DNA of 64,000 bases from Nereocystis luetkeana (Eukaryota; Sar; Phaeophyceae; Laminariales; Laminariaceae): assembly GCA_031213475.1 (NCBI GenBank), contig JARUPZ010000013.1, positions 7,110,739-7,174,738 on the forward strand, read 5' to 3'. Shown here piece by piece: positions 21,945-33,400 of the stretch. Each line of letters begins with the position of its first letter. Position 1 is the first letter of the stretch. The position numbers and the translations under genes were made by a program. The notes beneath the pieces were generated by a model that was given only the letters and a program-made list of their open reading frames with translations, did not search any database and was not told the DNA's origin.

Positions 21945-24900
21945 GTGTGTGTGTGTGTGTTCTTCACATTAAACCGTTCTTTCTACCCGTCGACATCCAG
22001 CACAACCAGTGTCCGTGCCGATTCTTCCATCCTAGAAGAGATACAAGTTCTGTGGTCACAAAGCTACGCCACAGAGATACTACGTTGCCACGTGTGCAGT
22101 GTGAACTGCAGTGGGCAATGCAAAGCCATGTCATCATACTAGATACGACAGGCACGACATACGCAATCTATGAAATAGTGAAACGAAAAGAAACAATCAA
22201 AGAGAAAACAAAAACAAGGTAGACAAGTCGAAAAAGAAAAAGAAGAAAAATGAAAGCAAAATCTAAGAGAAACAATCTGTCGTGCCCCCCCCCCCGCAGG
22301 CGAGGTGGCCTACACTTGAAAAAGAACGAGCTGGAAAAAAGAAGAAATAACAAAAAACACCACTGCTTGTGAACAGAGTAAGACAAAGAACCAAGGAGAA
22401 AGTAACAAGGAAAAATAACAAAGGGGAAATAACAGGCAGACCAAAGCCCAAAGCACCTTCTAGGTGGCGGCAGCAGCTTGTGGTACGAGTAGTATAGCCA
22501 GGTTCTCCCTGCTAATCCGCCTGGTACCTTGCTACCCAGACTGCCGTCTCCGCCCTGCGTTCGTCAACTATGCCCAGCCCCTTGGCGTCAGACAATACGA
22601 GCCGAGCAGAGCAGGTTCGTCTTCCAACCACGCCACACGGCTCCTTGAGTACGGCTTATCAATCAGAAAAGGAAGAGGAAGAGAAAAAATGAAATGAAAA
22701 TCACGGAGAGTCAGCGCAAGAAAGAAAAAAAAAAAAGAAAAAAAAAAAAAAAACGAAACTAAAAGAGAAGACAAGGGAAGACCACGTTCGAGCCAGCTGC
22801 ACCAGTTGGTAGCACTAGTAGTATGGTCATATTCTACTTCCTAGTCGACTTGGTGCCTTGCTACCCTGTCTGCCATCTCCTTCCTACTTTCGTCTACCGC
22901 CGTTTCCCTTCTACCCCTCCTGTTCCCCCCCCTCTCCGCATTCACTCGGTCGGGCTTTATGCCACTTCTCCTGTTGCCCCCTCCCCCCCCGTTCCTTTGG
23001 GCACCATCCACGGCGGATGCGCGGCGCTGTCTACTCATCTCAGCCTCAGCCTCGTGCCACCTCACCATGAACCGTTCGGCTGCTTCAAGGATCCCCCGGT
23101 ACCACTTCCCCACCTTTTTGGCTGCAGTGGACCACAACGCGGTCTCAACTCCAAACACCAAGGGGGCAACTTCCGTTGACCCTTCGGTGGCTCGGAACTC
23201 CCTAAGGTCTTCGACTATGCATCTATGCCAAGTCTTACACTGTCCGCCTGGTCTCGGGTTCTCCCCACCAGCTATCGTCCCGAGCATTACCCGATTGGGT
23301 AATCGCTCCTTGCTTTGCCGTGCCACGCCCCCCGCAAAGAAGAGCCGCCGTTTGCGAATGGTCGTTTCGATGCTCTCGCAACGTGTCATCTTGAGGGCCT
23401 TCGCGTACGAGAGGGTGGCATGGTCAGTACGAAGTCGGCGCTGGAAGCCAATGACTCGCAACAGGACTTGGTGGTGAGCCGTTCGAAGCTTGGCAAAGTG
23501 TTCCGCTCTGAGGGTCCACGTCACACACCCGTACAGCAGGGTCTCAATCACCTCGGCCTTCAGCATTCGGACTTTAAGGCTAAGGGGGGCGGTCGTCCTA
23601 TCATACAACTCCGGGCCGAACCGTTTGAAGCATGCTCGCATGAGGCGGATCCGTCGGTCGATTTCGAGCGAGAGGTCAGCGTTTTCGTGGATAACGCCGC
23701 CTAGGTATAAGAACTGGGTCGTCTGCTTATACCTCTGACCTGCCGCTTCGATGACGAGCGGTGGTGCGAGGGTTGTCCGGTCTGGTGTTTGTAGGACCAT
23801 TGTCTCAGTCTTCTTTTCCGACACCGTGAGGCCTGCTGCTTCGAAGACAGTCACGATGACTGTCATCATTTTTGCGAGCCCTTCAGCCGACTTCGAGACA
23901 ATTCCTGCATCGTCGGCGTACAACATGCCCCATACAGACCTTCGCACGCACGCCAATGGCTCCTCCTTCCCTGTTCGAACTACTCCAGCTTCCAAGAGTT
24001 GGACCAAATCCCTTACAATGGCTTCGTCTTGGCTGAAGCGTACTAGTACGACGTGTAACGCAGCAGCGAAGAACACGTTGAACAGTAACGGTGACAGTAC
24101 ACAGCCTTGCCGCAGCCCCTGCGTGACATCAAACCATTCCGAGAGCTCGCCGTCATCAGTACGCACGCGAGCCCGCATGCCATCGTGGAAATTACGGATA
24201 ATTCTCAGCATCTTGGTTGGTACGCCAAAGCGTGTGAGTACCTTCCATAACAGCTCTCGGTCGACAGAGTCGTACGCTTTCTGCAGATCGATGAAGCACA
24301 CGTATAAGGGGATTTTCCTCTGTCGTCCGAGCTCTTGCAGCCGGCGCACGACGAACAACATATCAATCGTTGATCGTGCGGGGCGGAAGCCGCACTGTTC
24401 CTCGGGGAGTAGTTCCTCGGTCTCGCAGTAGTTGCTGAGGCGGGACGCGACGATTTTCAACAACACTTTGCCTGCGTGGGCAACAAGCGAAATCCCTCTA
24501 TAGTTGTTGCAGTCAGTTCGATCCTTCTTTTTGTGAAGGACCTTGATGATCGCATCTTTCCATTGCTGAGGGACTTCTCCTGTTAACCAAACATTGACAA
24601 GGATGTTGTGAAAGCGCTGGGCGAATGCCGGGTGGTCGATTTTTAGGAGTTCGACCGGGAGACCATCTGGCCCGACAGCTTTCCAATTCGACATCCCCTT
24701 CAGTGCTTCGGTCATCTCATCTATGGATGGTTCATCTTCAAGCGACAGTTTAGGCGGTCGCGGTGGCAAGAGGTCGATGATCGTGGGATCGAGTTTCAGC
24801 GACTTCGTGTTCAAGAGTTTGTGATAAAACCCCGCCCATCGTTCACGAATTCGCACCTTATCCCGTAGGATCGTGCCATCCTCGTCCCTAATGAACTGTT

Positions 24901-25736
24901 CGCTCCTCGCTTTAGTCCCTTCCAATCCTACCGTACTCTTAAGGTGCTTGTAAAAGCCTCTTTGGTCGTTGTTCGCTAGGAGTCGTTCGGTTTCGGCAAG
25001 GTACGCTTCGAAGTACGCATGCAGTCCTGCGGCAATCACCTTCTGCAGGTTCGCACACGCAGATCTCAGGGTCTTCCACGCGGTTCTGTCCCGGGGGTGG
25101 GCACGCAAGAATTGTCGTGCATCCTCCCTCGCTGTCCATGCTGGCATGAATGCGGCCAAGGTTTCGGCAGACTCACACCATCCATGTCTGCGGTGGCGAC
25201 GTGCAGGGGGTGGTACCTCTTTTTCGACCGCATCAATAACAGCCGCAGTGAAAATCTCAACCATACCAGACGTATTACGGGGCTGGATAGGCTGGTTGAG
25301 AGTGGAGATGATCCTGGAGACTACTCGTTCACGACAATTTCCATCGGACATAAAAAGCTGCCTGTCGAACTCTCGGCGTTTCGTCGGTCTACGTATTTGT
25401 CTGTTGGGCGCAAAACGACCACCGAGTCGGACTTTGATATACAAGATGTTGTGGTCTGAGTCAGCCTTAGCTGGGGCAGGAGGCTGTGGGACGACTTTCG
25501 CATCTTGTGCTCTAGGTCGATGGACTTGACGGGTTAGGATGTAGTCAATCCGCTTACGGTCATTCGGGCCGGTGCCGTTGTAAGTATGCGATATCCCACC
25601 CTTGCGCGTGCTGAAAAACGTGTTGGTGAGAGCCAACTTGCAATTGGTGGCGAACGACAGGAGCCGTCTGCCATTATCGTTACGAACATCACGTCCATAC
25701 GCTCCCAGCACTCTGCTTTCATCATCACCGCACCCT
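21945..25736 (-). mobile_element. LINE copy C, inserted antisense into copy B
   Basis: Minus-strand copy with its (AC) tail at 21945-21960, terminal motif TTTAATGTGAAGAAC, 3' UTR, and ORF2 back to a 5' truncation at 25736 within the endonuclease. It splits copy B with a TAGT duplication. Because B and C are the same family in opposite orientation, 19429-21944 and the matching part of C form an inverted repeat of about 2.5 kb per arm, separated by only the last ~200 bp of C. Confidence 0.9.
22841..25735 (-). CDS. LINE endonuclease(part)-reverse transcriptase ORF, copy C
   Basis: An open frame of about 964 codons from the truncation point; the first residues read GCGDDESRVLGAYGRD, so there is no native start. 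Residues ~1-100 are the C-terminal third of an APE-type endonuclease, with GISHTYNGT, RIDYILTRQ and the catalytic-type SDH within [14 protein letters not shown] linker of ~230 residues leads to the RT with motif [12 protein letters not shown], motif [13 protein letters not shown] and YADD about 598 residues after the first GTG at 25711. The frame then matches copies B and D to the stop. It differs from B at only scattered sites, for example KMTRCES here against KMARCES in B. The frame is undamaged, which points to recent insertion; it lacks the endonuclease N-terminus. Confidence 0.9.
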   Translation of the reverse strand, partial: GCGDDESRVLGAYGRDVRNDNGRRLLSFATNCKLALTNTFFSTRKGGISHTYNGTGPNDRKRIDYILTRQVHRPRAQDAKVVPQPPAPAKADSDHNILYIKVRLGGRFAPNRQIRRPTKRREFDRQLFMSDGNCRERVVSRIISTLNQPIQPRNTSGMVEIFTAAVIDAVEKEVPPPARRHRRHGWCESAETLAAFMPAWTAREDARQFLRAHPRDRTAWKTLRSACANLQKVIAAGLHAYFEAYLAETERLLANNDQRGFYKHLKSTVGLEGTKARSEQFIRDEDGTILRDKVRIRERWAGFYHKLLNTKSLKLDPTIIDLLPPRPPKLSLEDEPSIDEMTEALKGMSNWKAVGPDGLPVELLKIDHPAFAQRFHNILVNVWLTGEVPQQWKDAIIKVLHKKKDRTDCNNYRGISLVAHAGKVLLKIVASRLSNYCETEELLPEEQCGFRPARSTIDMLFVVRRLQELGRQRKIPLYVCFIDLQKAYDSVDRELLWKVLTRFGVPTKMLRIIRNFHDGMRARVRTDDGELSEWFDVTQGLRQGCVLSPLLFNVFFAAALHVVLVRFSQDEAIVRDLVQLLEAGVVRTGKEEPLACVRRSVWGMLYADDAGIVSKSAEGLAKMMTVIVTVFEAAGLTVSEKKTETMVLQTPDRTTLAPPLVIEAAGQRYKQTTQFLYLGGVIHENADLSLEIDRRIRLMRACFKRFGPELYDRTTAPLSLKVRMLKAEVIETLLYGCVTWTLRAEHFAKLRTAHHQVLLRVIGFQRRLRTDHATLSYAKALKMTRCESIETTIRKRRLFFAGGVARQSKERLPNRVMLGTIAGGENPRPGGQCKTWHRCIVEDLREFRATEGSTEVAPLVFGVETALWSTAAKKVGKWYRGILEAAERFMVRWHEAEAEMSRQRRASAVDGAQRNGGGGGNRRSGIKPDRVNAERGGNRRGRRETAVDESRKEMADRVARHQVD

Positions 25737-26029
25737 TAGTATGATGACATGGCTTTGCATTGCCCACTGCAGTTCACACTGCACACGTGGCAACGTAGTA
25801 TCTCTGTGGCGTAGCTTTGTGACCACAGAACTTGTATCTCTTCTAGGATGGAAGAATCGGCACGGACACTGGTTGTGCTGGATGTCGACGGGTAGAAAGA
25901 ACGGTTTAATGTGAAGAACACACACACACACACACACTGTTCTCGTACCCGGTACGCTGGCATTTCACTTGCTTGACACTTGAATTTGCGAGTATTATTG
26001 TTTTTTTTTTTTTTTTTTTTGGCAGTTCT

Positions 26030-26150
26030 CTGTCTCACAGTCTGTGACCACAGAATCAGGACCTCTCTAGATAAGGAATCAGGGTGGACACTTGGTGAAC
26101 TGATAAAGCTGGGTAGAATGTGCGATTAGTATGAAGACAACAACAACAAA
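26030..26150 (+). mobile_element. Diverged LINE 3' end with (AAC) tail
   Basis: The order of words follows the 3' end of copy D, with many substitutions: GTGACCACAGAA, CTCTAGATAAGGAATC, GGTGGACACTTGG, GGGTAGAATG, GATTAGTATGAAGAC, and then an AAC repeat rather than (AC). This looks like an older related LINE subfamily. Confidence 0.6.
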
Positions 26151-26209
26151 TTAACGACTGTACCTGGTACGTACTCGTACAGACCTACGTTAGTATTTTC
26201 TACATACTA

Positions 26210-26314
26210 TTACGGGGGATCATAGTAAATAGAGCCAACTATTTCGAGTACAAATAGGTGAATATATAGGGTTTTATTTCTACCGTAGGTCCTATTTAGT
26301 ATGCCCCCCCGTAA
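26210..26314. mobile_element. 105-bp palindromic MITE, copy a (MITE-1)
   Basis: Terminal inverted repeats TTACGGGGGATCATAG and CTATTTAGTATGCC...CGTAA flanked by TA on both sides. It matches the other three copies in length and ends, though with more changes inside. No coding capacity; a Tc1/mariner-type TA duplication is the likely class. Confidence 0.75.
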
Positions 26315-26534
26315 TAACGTACCCTGACTTTTCTGATTTCCGACTTCACAATTTCTTCTTCGCGGTGTATGTGTCTCATCAGTTATTATTACTATTGATA
26401 ATAATTGGTGGTATTGGGGCGCGACCTCTGTAACACCTGCGGTAGTCGTATCTGCATGCTGAGCAAATACGGATTATTATTAGCTGTATTGTGTGTGTGT
26501 TCTTCACATTAAACCGTTCTTTCTACTATTAATA

Positions 26535-26639
26535 TTACGGGGGACCATAGTTAATAGGACCTATGGTATACATAAAAACCTATATATTTGACCATTTTTA
26601 CTAACAATATTTGGTCCTATTAACTATGGTCCCCCGTAA
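26535..26639. mobile_element. MITE-1 copy b
   Basis: TTACGGGGGACCATAG...CTATGGTCCCCCGTAA, 105 bp, flanked by TA on both sides. It separates a 36-base minus-strand LINE tail (26492-26527) from a plus-strand LINE fragment. Confidence 0.85.
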
Positions 26640-26799
26640 TAGTATGATGGCACGGCATTGCATTGCCCACTGCTGTGCTTACTGCACACGCACGTGGCAA
26701 CGTAGTATCTCTGTGGCGTAGCTTTGTGACCACAGAACTTGTATCTCTTCTAGGATTGAAGAATCGGCACGGACACTGGTTGTGCTGGAAGTCGGCGGG
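26640..26799 (+). mobile_element. LINE 3'-end fragment F
   Basis: Matches copy D from AGTATGATGNCA through GGACACTGGTTGTGCTGGA, then stops at GTCGGCGGGT where the (GT) tail of minus-strand copy E begins. The last ~40 bp of the expected 3' end were not found on the far side of E. Confidence 0.8.
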
Positions 26800-28289
26800 T
26801 GTGTGAGTGTGTTCTTCACATTAAACCGTTCTTTCTACCCGTCGACATCCAGCACAACCAGTGTCCGTGCCGATTCTTCAATCCTAGAAGAGATACAAGT
26901 TCTGTGGTCACAAAGCTACGCCACAGAGATACTACGTTGCCACGTACCTGGTATGCAGTATGCACAGCAGTACAGTGGGCAATGCAATGCCATGTATGTC
27001 ATCATACTAGACACGACAGGCACGACATATACATTCTATGAAATAAAGAAACGAAAGGAAACAACCAAAGAGGAAACAAAAAACAAAGAAGACAAATCGA
27101 AAGAGGAAAATAAAAAAATGGAAGCAAAAACTAGAAGAAACAATATATCGTGCCCCCCCCCCCGCAGGCGAGGTGGCCAACACTTGAAAAAAAACGAGCT
27201 GGGAAAAAAAAAGAAAAAAAAACAAAAACACCGCTGCTTGTAAACAGAGTAAGACAAAGAACCAAGGAAAAAACAACAAAGGGGAAATAACAGGCAGACC
27301 AAAGCCCGAAGCACCCTCCAGGTGGCGGCAGCAGTTTGTGGTACGAGTAGTATAGCCATGATCTCCCTGATAATCCGCCTGGTACCTTGCTACCCAGACT
27401 GCCGTCTCCGCCCTGCGTTCGTCAACTATGCCCAGCCCCTAGGCGTCAGACAATACGACACGAGCAGAGCAGGTTCGTCACCCAACCACGCCACACGACT
27501 CGTTCAGTACGGCTTATCAATCAGAAAAGGAAGAGAAAGAAAAAACATGAAACGAACAAAACAAAAACAGATGACAAGGGAAGACCACGTTCGAACTAGC
27601 TGCACCAGTTGATGGCACTAGTAATATGGTCATGTTCTAGTTTCGAGTCGGCCTGGTGCCCTGCTACCCTGTCTGCCATTCGTCTACCGCAGTTTCCCTT
27701 CTACTCCTCCTGTACCCCCCTCTCTCCGCATTCCCTTGGTCGGGCTTTCTGCCACTCTTTCTTCCTGTTGCCCCCTCCCCCCCCATTCCCTTGGACACCA
27801 TCCACGGCGGATGCGCGGCGCTGCCTACTCATCTCAGCCTCAGCCTCGTGCCACCTCACCATGAACCGTTCGGCTGCTTCAAGGATCTCCCGGTACCACT
27901 TCCCCGCCTTTTTGGCTGCAGTGGACCACAACGCGGTCTCAACTCCAAACACCAAGGGGGCAACTTCTGTTGACCCTTCGGTGGCTCGGAACCCCCTAAG
28001 GTCTTCGACTATGCATCTATGCCAAGTCTTACACTGTCCGCCTGGTCTCGGGTTCTCCCCACCAGCTATTGTCCCGAACATTAAACGACTGGGTAATCGC
28101 TCCTTGCTTTGCCGTGCCACGCCCCCCCGCAAAGAAAAGCCGCCGTTTACGATTAGTCGTTTCGATGCTCTCGCAACGTGTCATCTTGAGGGCCTTCACG
28201 TACGAGAGGGTGGCGTGGTCAGTACGAAGTCGGCGCTGGAATCCGATGACTCGCAACAGGACTTACTTGGTGGTGAGCCGTTCGAAGCG
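26800..28289 (-). mobile_element. LINE copy E, 5'-truncated and frameshifted
   Basis: Minus-strand copy with 3' tail at 26800-26815, a 3' UTR with the usual G run (here near 27154), and a C-terminal coding part from 28289 to about 27700. The coding part matches copy C from the [17 protein letters not shown] region on, but a frameshift near 28130 splits it (FFAGG then [12 protein letters not shown]). It lacks the RT palm. Truncation is at TTCGAAGC. Confidence 0.85.
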
Positions 28290-28347
28290 GAACCAACACA
28301 AGCGAACATTTACGTACGTGGTTCCCACCTCGAAATTCGATGAAAAT

Positions 28348-28503
28348 TGTACTCATGACATCGCTCTCCTTGTGACAGCAGTAATATTAATAGTTTATTC
28401 GGATATTTGGTACAGAGATTTGGGCCTGATACGGAGATCTGGCGGGACATTGCGGGAATATTGGGAGATACGTGTGGGAATTTGGTTTTGAGTTATGGTT
28501 TCA
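28348..28503 (+). repeat. Left LTR of the small element
   Basis: 156 bp, TGTACT...TTTCA; partner of 30061-30216. Confidence 0.7.
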
Positions 28504-28598
28504 CTTGACCAAGGTGGTCACCTTTTCGTGTTAGTATGGGCTTGTGCCGAGCCCACTTCTACCTCATCTTCTTCTCCTCAACGTGCACGATAATACTC

Positions 28599-29101
28599 AT
28601 GAACCAACAGGCCGATCTAGGCCGCCTGCCTTCATTCCGAGAGCCCCGTCAACTGGGCCGACAGCACAATTCATTATTTACCTACTACACTAGTGTCTCG
28701 GGATCGTGGGTGAGTGTTGTGCGAAACCACAGCCTGTGGTTGGCGGGATGCATGTAGGCATGTCTTCTACATAATACGGCTTCTCCCCTTAGTATGAGGG
28801 ATGGGACTCCATTCCCTCCTCGGCACTGCAGAAGATCAGGGAGGCGCACCTCGCCAGGGAAGCAGCGGAGGCGAAGCTTCTCCACGTACAACAAGAAAAG
28901 GAACAAGAGCAGCAGGAGGCAGCCGCGTCAGCGCGGTCCGACATTCCTGAGCCAGACGGGGCGGACATGCGAGGAGAGTCATCGACAGCATATATATATG
29001 CACGACATGAGCCGCGGCTGACATCCGGTGGACAAGATCTGGCACACCAGCTGACCCGAGCAATGACGCTCAGGGCTAAACGCAGGAGGAGTAGGCCATG
29101 A
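28599..29101 (+). CDS. Two-exon ORF inside the small LTR element, unrecognised coiled-coil-like protein
   Basis: Exon 1 is 28599-28709 (37 codons from ATG, ending TCGTGG), the intron is 28710-28792 (83 nt, GTGAGT at the donor, TTCTCCCCTTAG at the acceptor), and exon 2 is 28793-29101 (102 codons plus TGA). The intron is phase 0 and has an in-frame stop if not removed. The 139-residue product has YEGWDSIPSSALQKIREAHL at the exon junction, then an E/Q/A-rich helix (AREAAEAKLL, QQEKEQEQQEAAA) that could form a coiled coil, a polar segment, and a basic end (TLRAKRRRSRP). The frame stays open upstream to 28536, where a hydrophobic FYLIFFSS stretch would be added, and a second acceptor-like TTTTCGTGTTAG precedes that ATG. 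No family recognised. An intron kept within an element that moves through RNA is odd; the segment may be captured host sequence. Confidence 0.5.
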
Positions 29102-30060
29102 AGGAGAGCGGAGCAGCAAGGTAGGTGGTGGTGGGGCGAACATGGACACGGACGCTGACGGGGCGCTGGAACTGGTTGTTGCAAGTAGTGCCATGTCGTT
29201 TTGGATTCCGACTGAATTGTGTGATGATTTGATTATTTATTGCTGGTGCGGTATTCGCCACCGTACTTACTCAACGTGTTCGGTTTTCAGGGCCTTGGGG
29301 ATTCTTGTTTTCTATTTTCATGTGATGATGATATTCGTGAGGAGGAATTTTTGTGTTGGCTTGGGACACCAGGATGACACAAACGGCAGTAGTAACATTT
29401 GATAGTTGAAGTTGGCGAGAAAGATATGGTGTGGAGAACTCAACGGCGGTAGTAGAGGATGTTCTGGGTGGGGAGGAAGTATATGTTTGGTATTTGACTT
29501 GGATTCGTGAGGCGGACAACTTGTGTCGAGGACACTGCAGTAGTATGTGCTCGATAGGGGATTTTATGGGGAGGAATTAATAGAGCATAGAGAAGGAAAG
29601 ACATAGAGAGGAGTGTTGGACAGGACATTTTCTCTGTATGATAACTTGGCGTTATTTTGTGGGTGTGTTTGATGATTGAAAAAAATGTGTTTGAAATTGA
29701 GAGTTATGGAGACGATAATAATGGATTGATCACCCGTTATTTGGGGGCATTATATTTATTCGGAATTGAGTTGTTTGTGATTTGAGGATGACCGATATGA
29801 TAGAGACAGGTTGTATTGAGAAGTTTGAAATCGTATTAAAAGTGATCGGGGATCTAGCTGAGGCTATAGTTTGAGTTTACAATTATCTAGTCTACGGACT
29901 ATTGTACTTTGTGGTATGCCTACAGAGTAGGCTGTTGGCTATAGTTTTGAGAAAGGATGGTTTTATCAAGAGTATAGTACGGAGGATATGTTATGGACTT
30001 TTTCCTTGTTATCGCATTGAGATAGCGGAAAGTGATGGCACGAGCAGGGGGAGTGAAATA

Positions 30061-30216
30061 TGTACTCATGGCATCACTCTCCTTGTGACAGCAGCAATAA
30101 TAATAGTTTATTCGGATATTAGGTACGGAGATTTGGGTCTGGTACAGAGATCTGGCGGGACATTGCGGAAATATTGGGAGATACATGTGGGAATTTGGCT
30201 TTGAGTTCTGCTTTCA
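30061..30216 (+). repeat. Right LTR of the small element
   Basis: 156 bp, preceded by the purine-rich tract at 30043-30060. Confidence 0.7.
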
Positions 30217-30404
30217 CCTTATTCCGAAGAAGACAAATCTGCGCCTGACATGGTTTGTCCCACTAAAAGAGCTTGTCGTAGCAGGTGTCAGCACTACTAC
30301 CTCTGATGTATGACATATACAGCCAGTACACTCCACTATCGAGACAGAAACACCCGATAGCCGTTTTGGAAGCACCCGAAAGCAGTCTGCGTCGGGCTGG
30401 GCGC

Positions 30405-33400
30405 TCAAGTAAGTGGTATATCAGAGCCGACAAGGTACCCCCCGTACGTCAAGCCCCTCAGCAACGAGCCAAGGCCAAACCTCGAGGTCCCCGTAGAATT
30501 CGACCCCGAGAGAGACACATCGCCCGTGGTTGGCGATACGGCACTCGAAGTCCGCACCGGCGACGATGTCCGGCATCCCCACCGAGACCAACATGCGCGG
30601 CACGAAGAACGACCCCAGACGGACGGCGTAATATACGTGCATAAGGAGACCGACGAGCTTCGACACCTTCTTCGCGGAAGCGGAAGTCCGAGATGGAGGC
30701 CATGCCGCGATAAGCTCGCGCAGCTTGCCTCGCTTATGCGACGGTAGCGTAACCGCAAGAACCTCAGTGCCAAGGATCCAACCCAACACTTTCAGTCGAG
30801 TGTCCCACTTAGTGATTATACTGGCAGACAAAAGAAGACGATCATATGCCCCAAGAGCGCCCAGCAGGCGAACGTGGTGCGACGTGAGCGGTTGCACCGC
30901 CCTCCGTCAACGGCCACCGTTCGGCCACCATTCATGTAACTCGACAAGGATGCCGTCGTCAACGTAGTACCGCACGAAATATTACTCCCAGTATTATCCC
31001 CCGTACCGGGCACGAGCTGACAATCCCCAAGAGCGATCAGGCCGGATTTCGTCGCGGCGGGGCGAGTACGACGTGCGCGACGGCAGTCGCCCCTTGGGGG
31101 GACATGAACGCGTTTTGAAACGTAGAGCGAGTGTGGGGATAATCGATCACAGACGCTACCGTCCCCCAAAATCCGGACCGTTTTCGCCACCCGAACTGCA
31201 ACCGCAGGGCTATAACCACATGATCGCCGACCACAAACCCAAAGGCGAGCGCAACGGCAAGGCCCACCGGAACATGTCGAAACGCACTTTCAACATCTAC
31301 CCGGCATATGACATTCCAAGTATTATTTCCGTATTTCGGACCCAATAATAGAACCCGTAGCAGCACATCGCAAAGCCCGCTGCCGAGTTTACAAGACGGC
31401 GGGGAAACAACGTTTGTGCCGTTATTAACGCTGGTACGTCCGCCCGGGCGCGCAACAGTGGGATCGTGAACGAGACGAAATTTGGTTTTCAGAACGACAG
31501 CCAAGGGTGAAATACAGAGTCCCGAATATCAGCAGCGGAACCCACTTCAGAGACCAGGGTACGCCCGTACGCCACATCCGCGCGTACCTTATCGTGAATA
31601 ACATCATCATGCGAGAGCAAGCGAGGGTGGCTACCGCAAGCAAGCTCAGTAGTCCAATCACCCCCACGTGCAGCGCAGACCGGCGAGCCCGGCGACAACA
31701 CGTGAAGCAGTTGAATTATAGCAGGAAACTTCTTATCGGTTACGGACCAGTGGCGAACTGTATCAGGGCAGATATGCGCAGCAAAACGAGACGAGCCGAC
31801 GGTCGCCACAAAAGCAGGCTACGCTACCGATATAACGTCGCAACGAAAACGACTTGATGGAAGCTCGCGGAGCCTAACCGTGACATGACATGGACTGCGC
31901 TATACTCGCCTTCGTGGAAAGCCATGATTCGGTCGTAATGCTTCGAGTCAAATCACCCAGCATCACTCGGAAACACCGGTGCAGGCGCACAAATTTCATA
32001 TGTGTGTCCCCGAACGAGACTGAACCCGGAGGCGGCGCGACGCGCTCGCGCCCAACGCAACCGCCGCCAGTTCGAATATCCAACGCACGCCCCCGCAGTC
32101 CCCCCGTGGTGCCGCGCTAAGCCGTCCACTCCGGAGCGCCTCCACACGCAGTGAGCATCGCGACCGCCCCACCGGTGGTTGGAGCTGCCGCCGCCCCCCC
32201 CAGGAGATGTTGGCCCAACCGAGAGGAAGGGCCCGTGTCCTCATCCAGAGCTGGAGCCACCGCCCCCAGTGGTCTCGCCTCCGCCCGCGGCTCGAGAAGC
32301 GCTTCCCGCACTCAGAGCCAGAGCGCGCGATCCAGCCCCCATCGCCGCCGATATGCCGCCACCTCCGACCCTGAGAGCGGTGGGAGACGACGATTCCGCC
32401 GGGGGAGAGCCGTACACGCAAATTCAATCGCGCCACTTGCACCTTCCAGTGGCGGCATAAATGTTACAAGACTGAGTGCTCTTTGTACTGGTGCGCCCGA
32501 TGGCAGGCGGGGAAGGCCCGGCAGCGGCCGTGTATTGGAAGAGCCCCCTCCGCCGGCGTTGTTGCCTCGGGAGATGCCCTCGACGATCTTCAGGAGTTTC
32601 CCACTGCCCCGACAGAAAGTGAACGTACGGATGAAAACCAGAACCGGGAAGTTGGAACATCGTCCCCAGAGGAGGAGACACCGCACGTGGTTGGCTTCTC
32701 AGCGAGAAGCACAGGAGCTCGTTCACCCATAGCCGTAGGTCGTGATTGACAATCTCGCACATATCGCTCCTAGCCTGGACGCTCGACAATCTGGAGTGGT
32801 TCCGCAGGGTGTGCGTGCTCAAGTTGGCGGACGCCGACGTGAGACTAGCGCTGAGAGGAGCCAGCCGCTCCAGGGAGGGGCAATCGCCGTCGGCTTCCTG
32901 CGGCAAACCAACGGGCAGCACCCCGATAAACGCCTACCGCACAAGGTCGAGGCAATCGTCGATTATGATCCACCCTTCGGGGGACCCATCCGTCCTGGGC
33001 CCGTACTGGGCATCGTCAAAGTTGCCATCGGAACGGAGCTGGGAGGCAACTCGCGCGTTGACATTGACTGACTGCCCCTCGAAGGCTTCGATATCGGCCG
33101 GAGAATTGCCGAACAGATGGGAGACGCGACCCCGAGTAGTCCAGTGCCGTTGTGAGCCCGCCTTCTTCTGGATGGTAGCTTCGTCGACGAGCTGTGACTT
33201 CTGCATTTGCTGCTCCTGCACGTCTCGGCTATCTCGAGGAACGTCACTTTGAAGGGCCTGGTTAGCAACTAACTGTTGCAGCACGATATCTAGGCAGACG
33301 CACTGCGCCGCGCAGGTTGGCAATAAGTCCTTGACGCCCGAGATAGAAGCGGCCAGCTCGTCGGTGCTTTTTATGACGCTGCTTGTAGACACCCTCGAAA

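Larger units (their letters stand above)
19429..25939 (+). mobile_element. LINE copy B, 5'-truncated, interrupted by copy C
   Basis: Copy B runs from 19429 to 21944 and resumes at 25737-25939. Its 3' UTR is broken after TCTAGT. Beyond the interruption it restarts at TAGTATGATG and ends GGTTTAATGTGAAGAAC plus a (CA) tail at 25939. Copy D (57745 onward) shows the uninterrupted order TCTAGTATGATG, so the 4 bases TAGT are duplicated on both sides of copy C. The UTR contains T-rich tracts and a run of about 11 G near 21783. Confidence 0.9.
28348..30216 (+). mobile_element. Small LTR element (TRIM-like), 1869 bp
   Basis: Two direct repeats of exactly 156 bp, 28348-28503 and 30061-30216, both start TGTACTCATG and end TTTCA (TG...CA). 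By eye they differ at about 14 positions. A purine-rich tract AGCAGGGGGAGTGAAATA sits directly before the right LTR, where a polypurine tract should be, giving plus orientation. A primer-binding site is not clear: the first TGG is some 11 bases after the left LTR. I see no target duplication. The interior carries a short spliced frame followed by about 950 bp of G/T-rich, apparently non-coding DNA; no pol domain fits in it, so it is non-autonomous. Confidence 0.7.
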
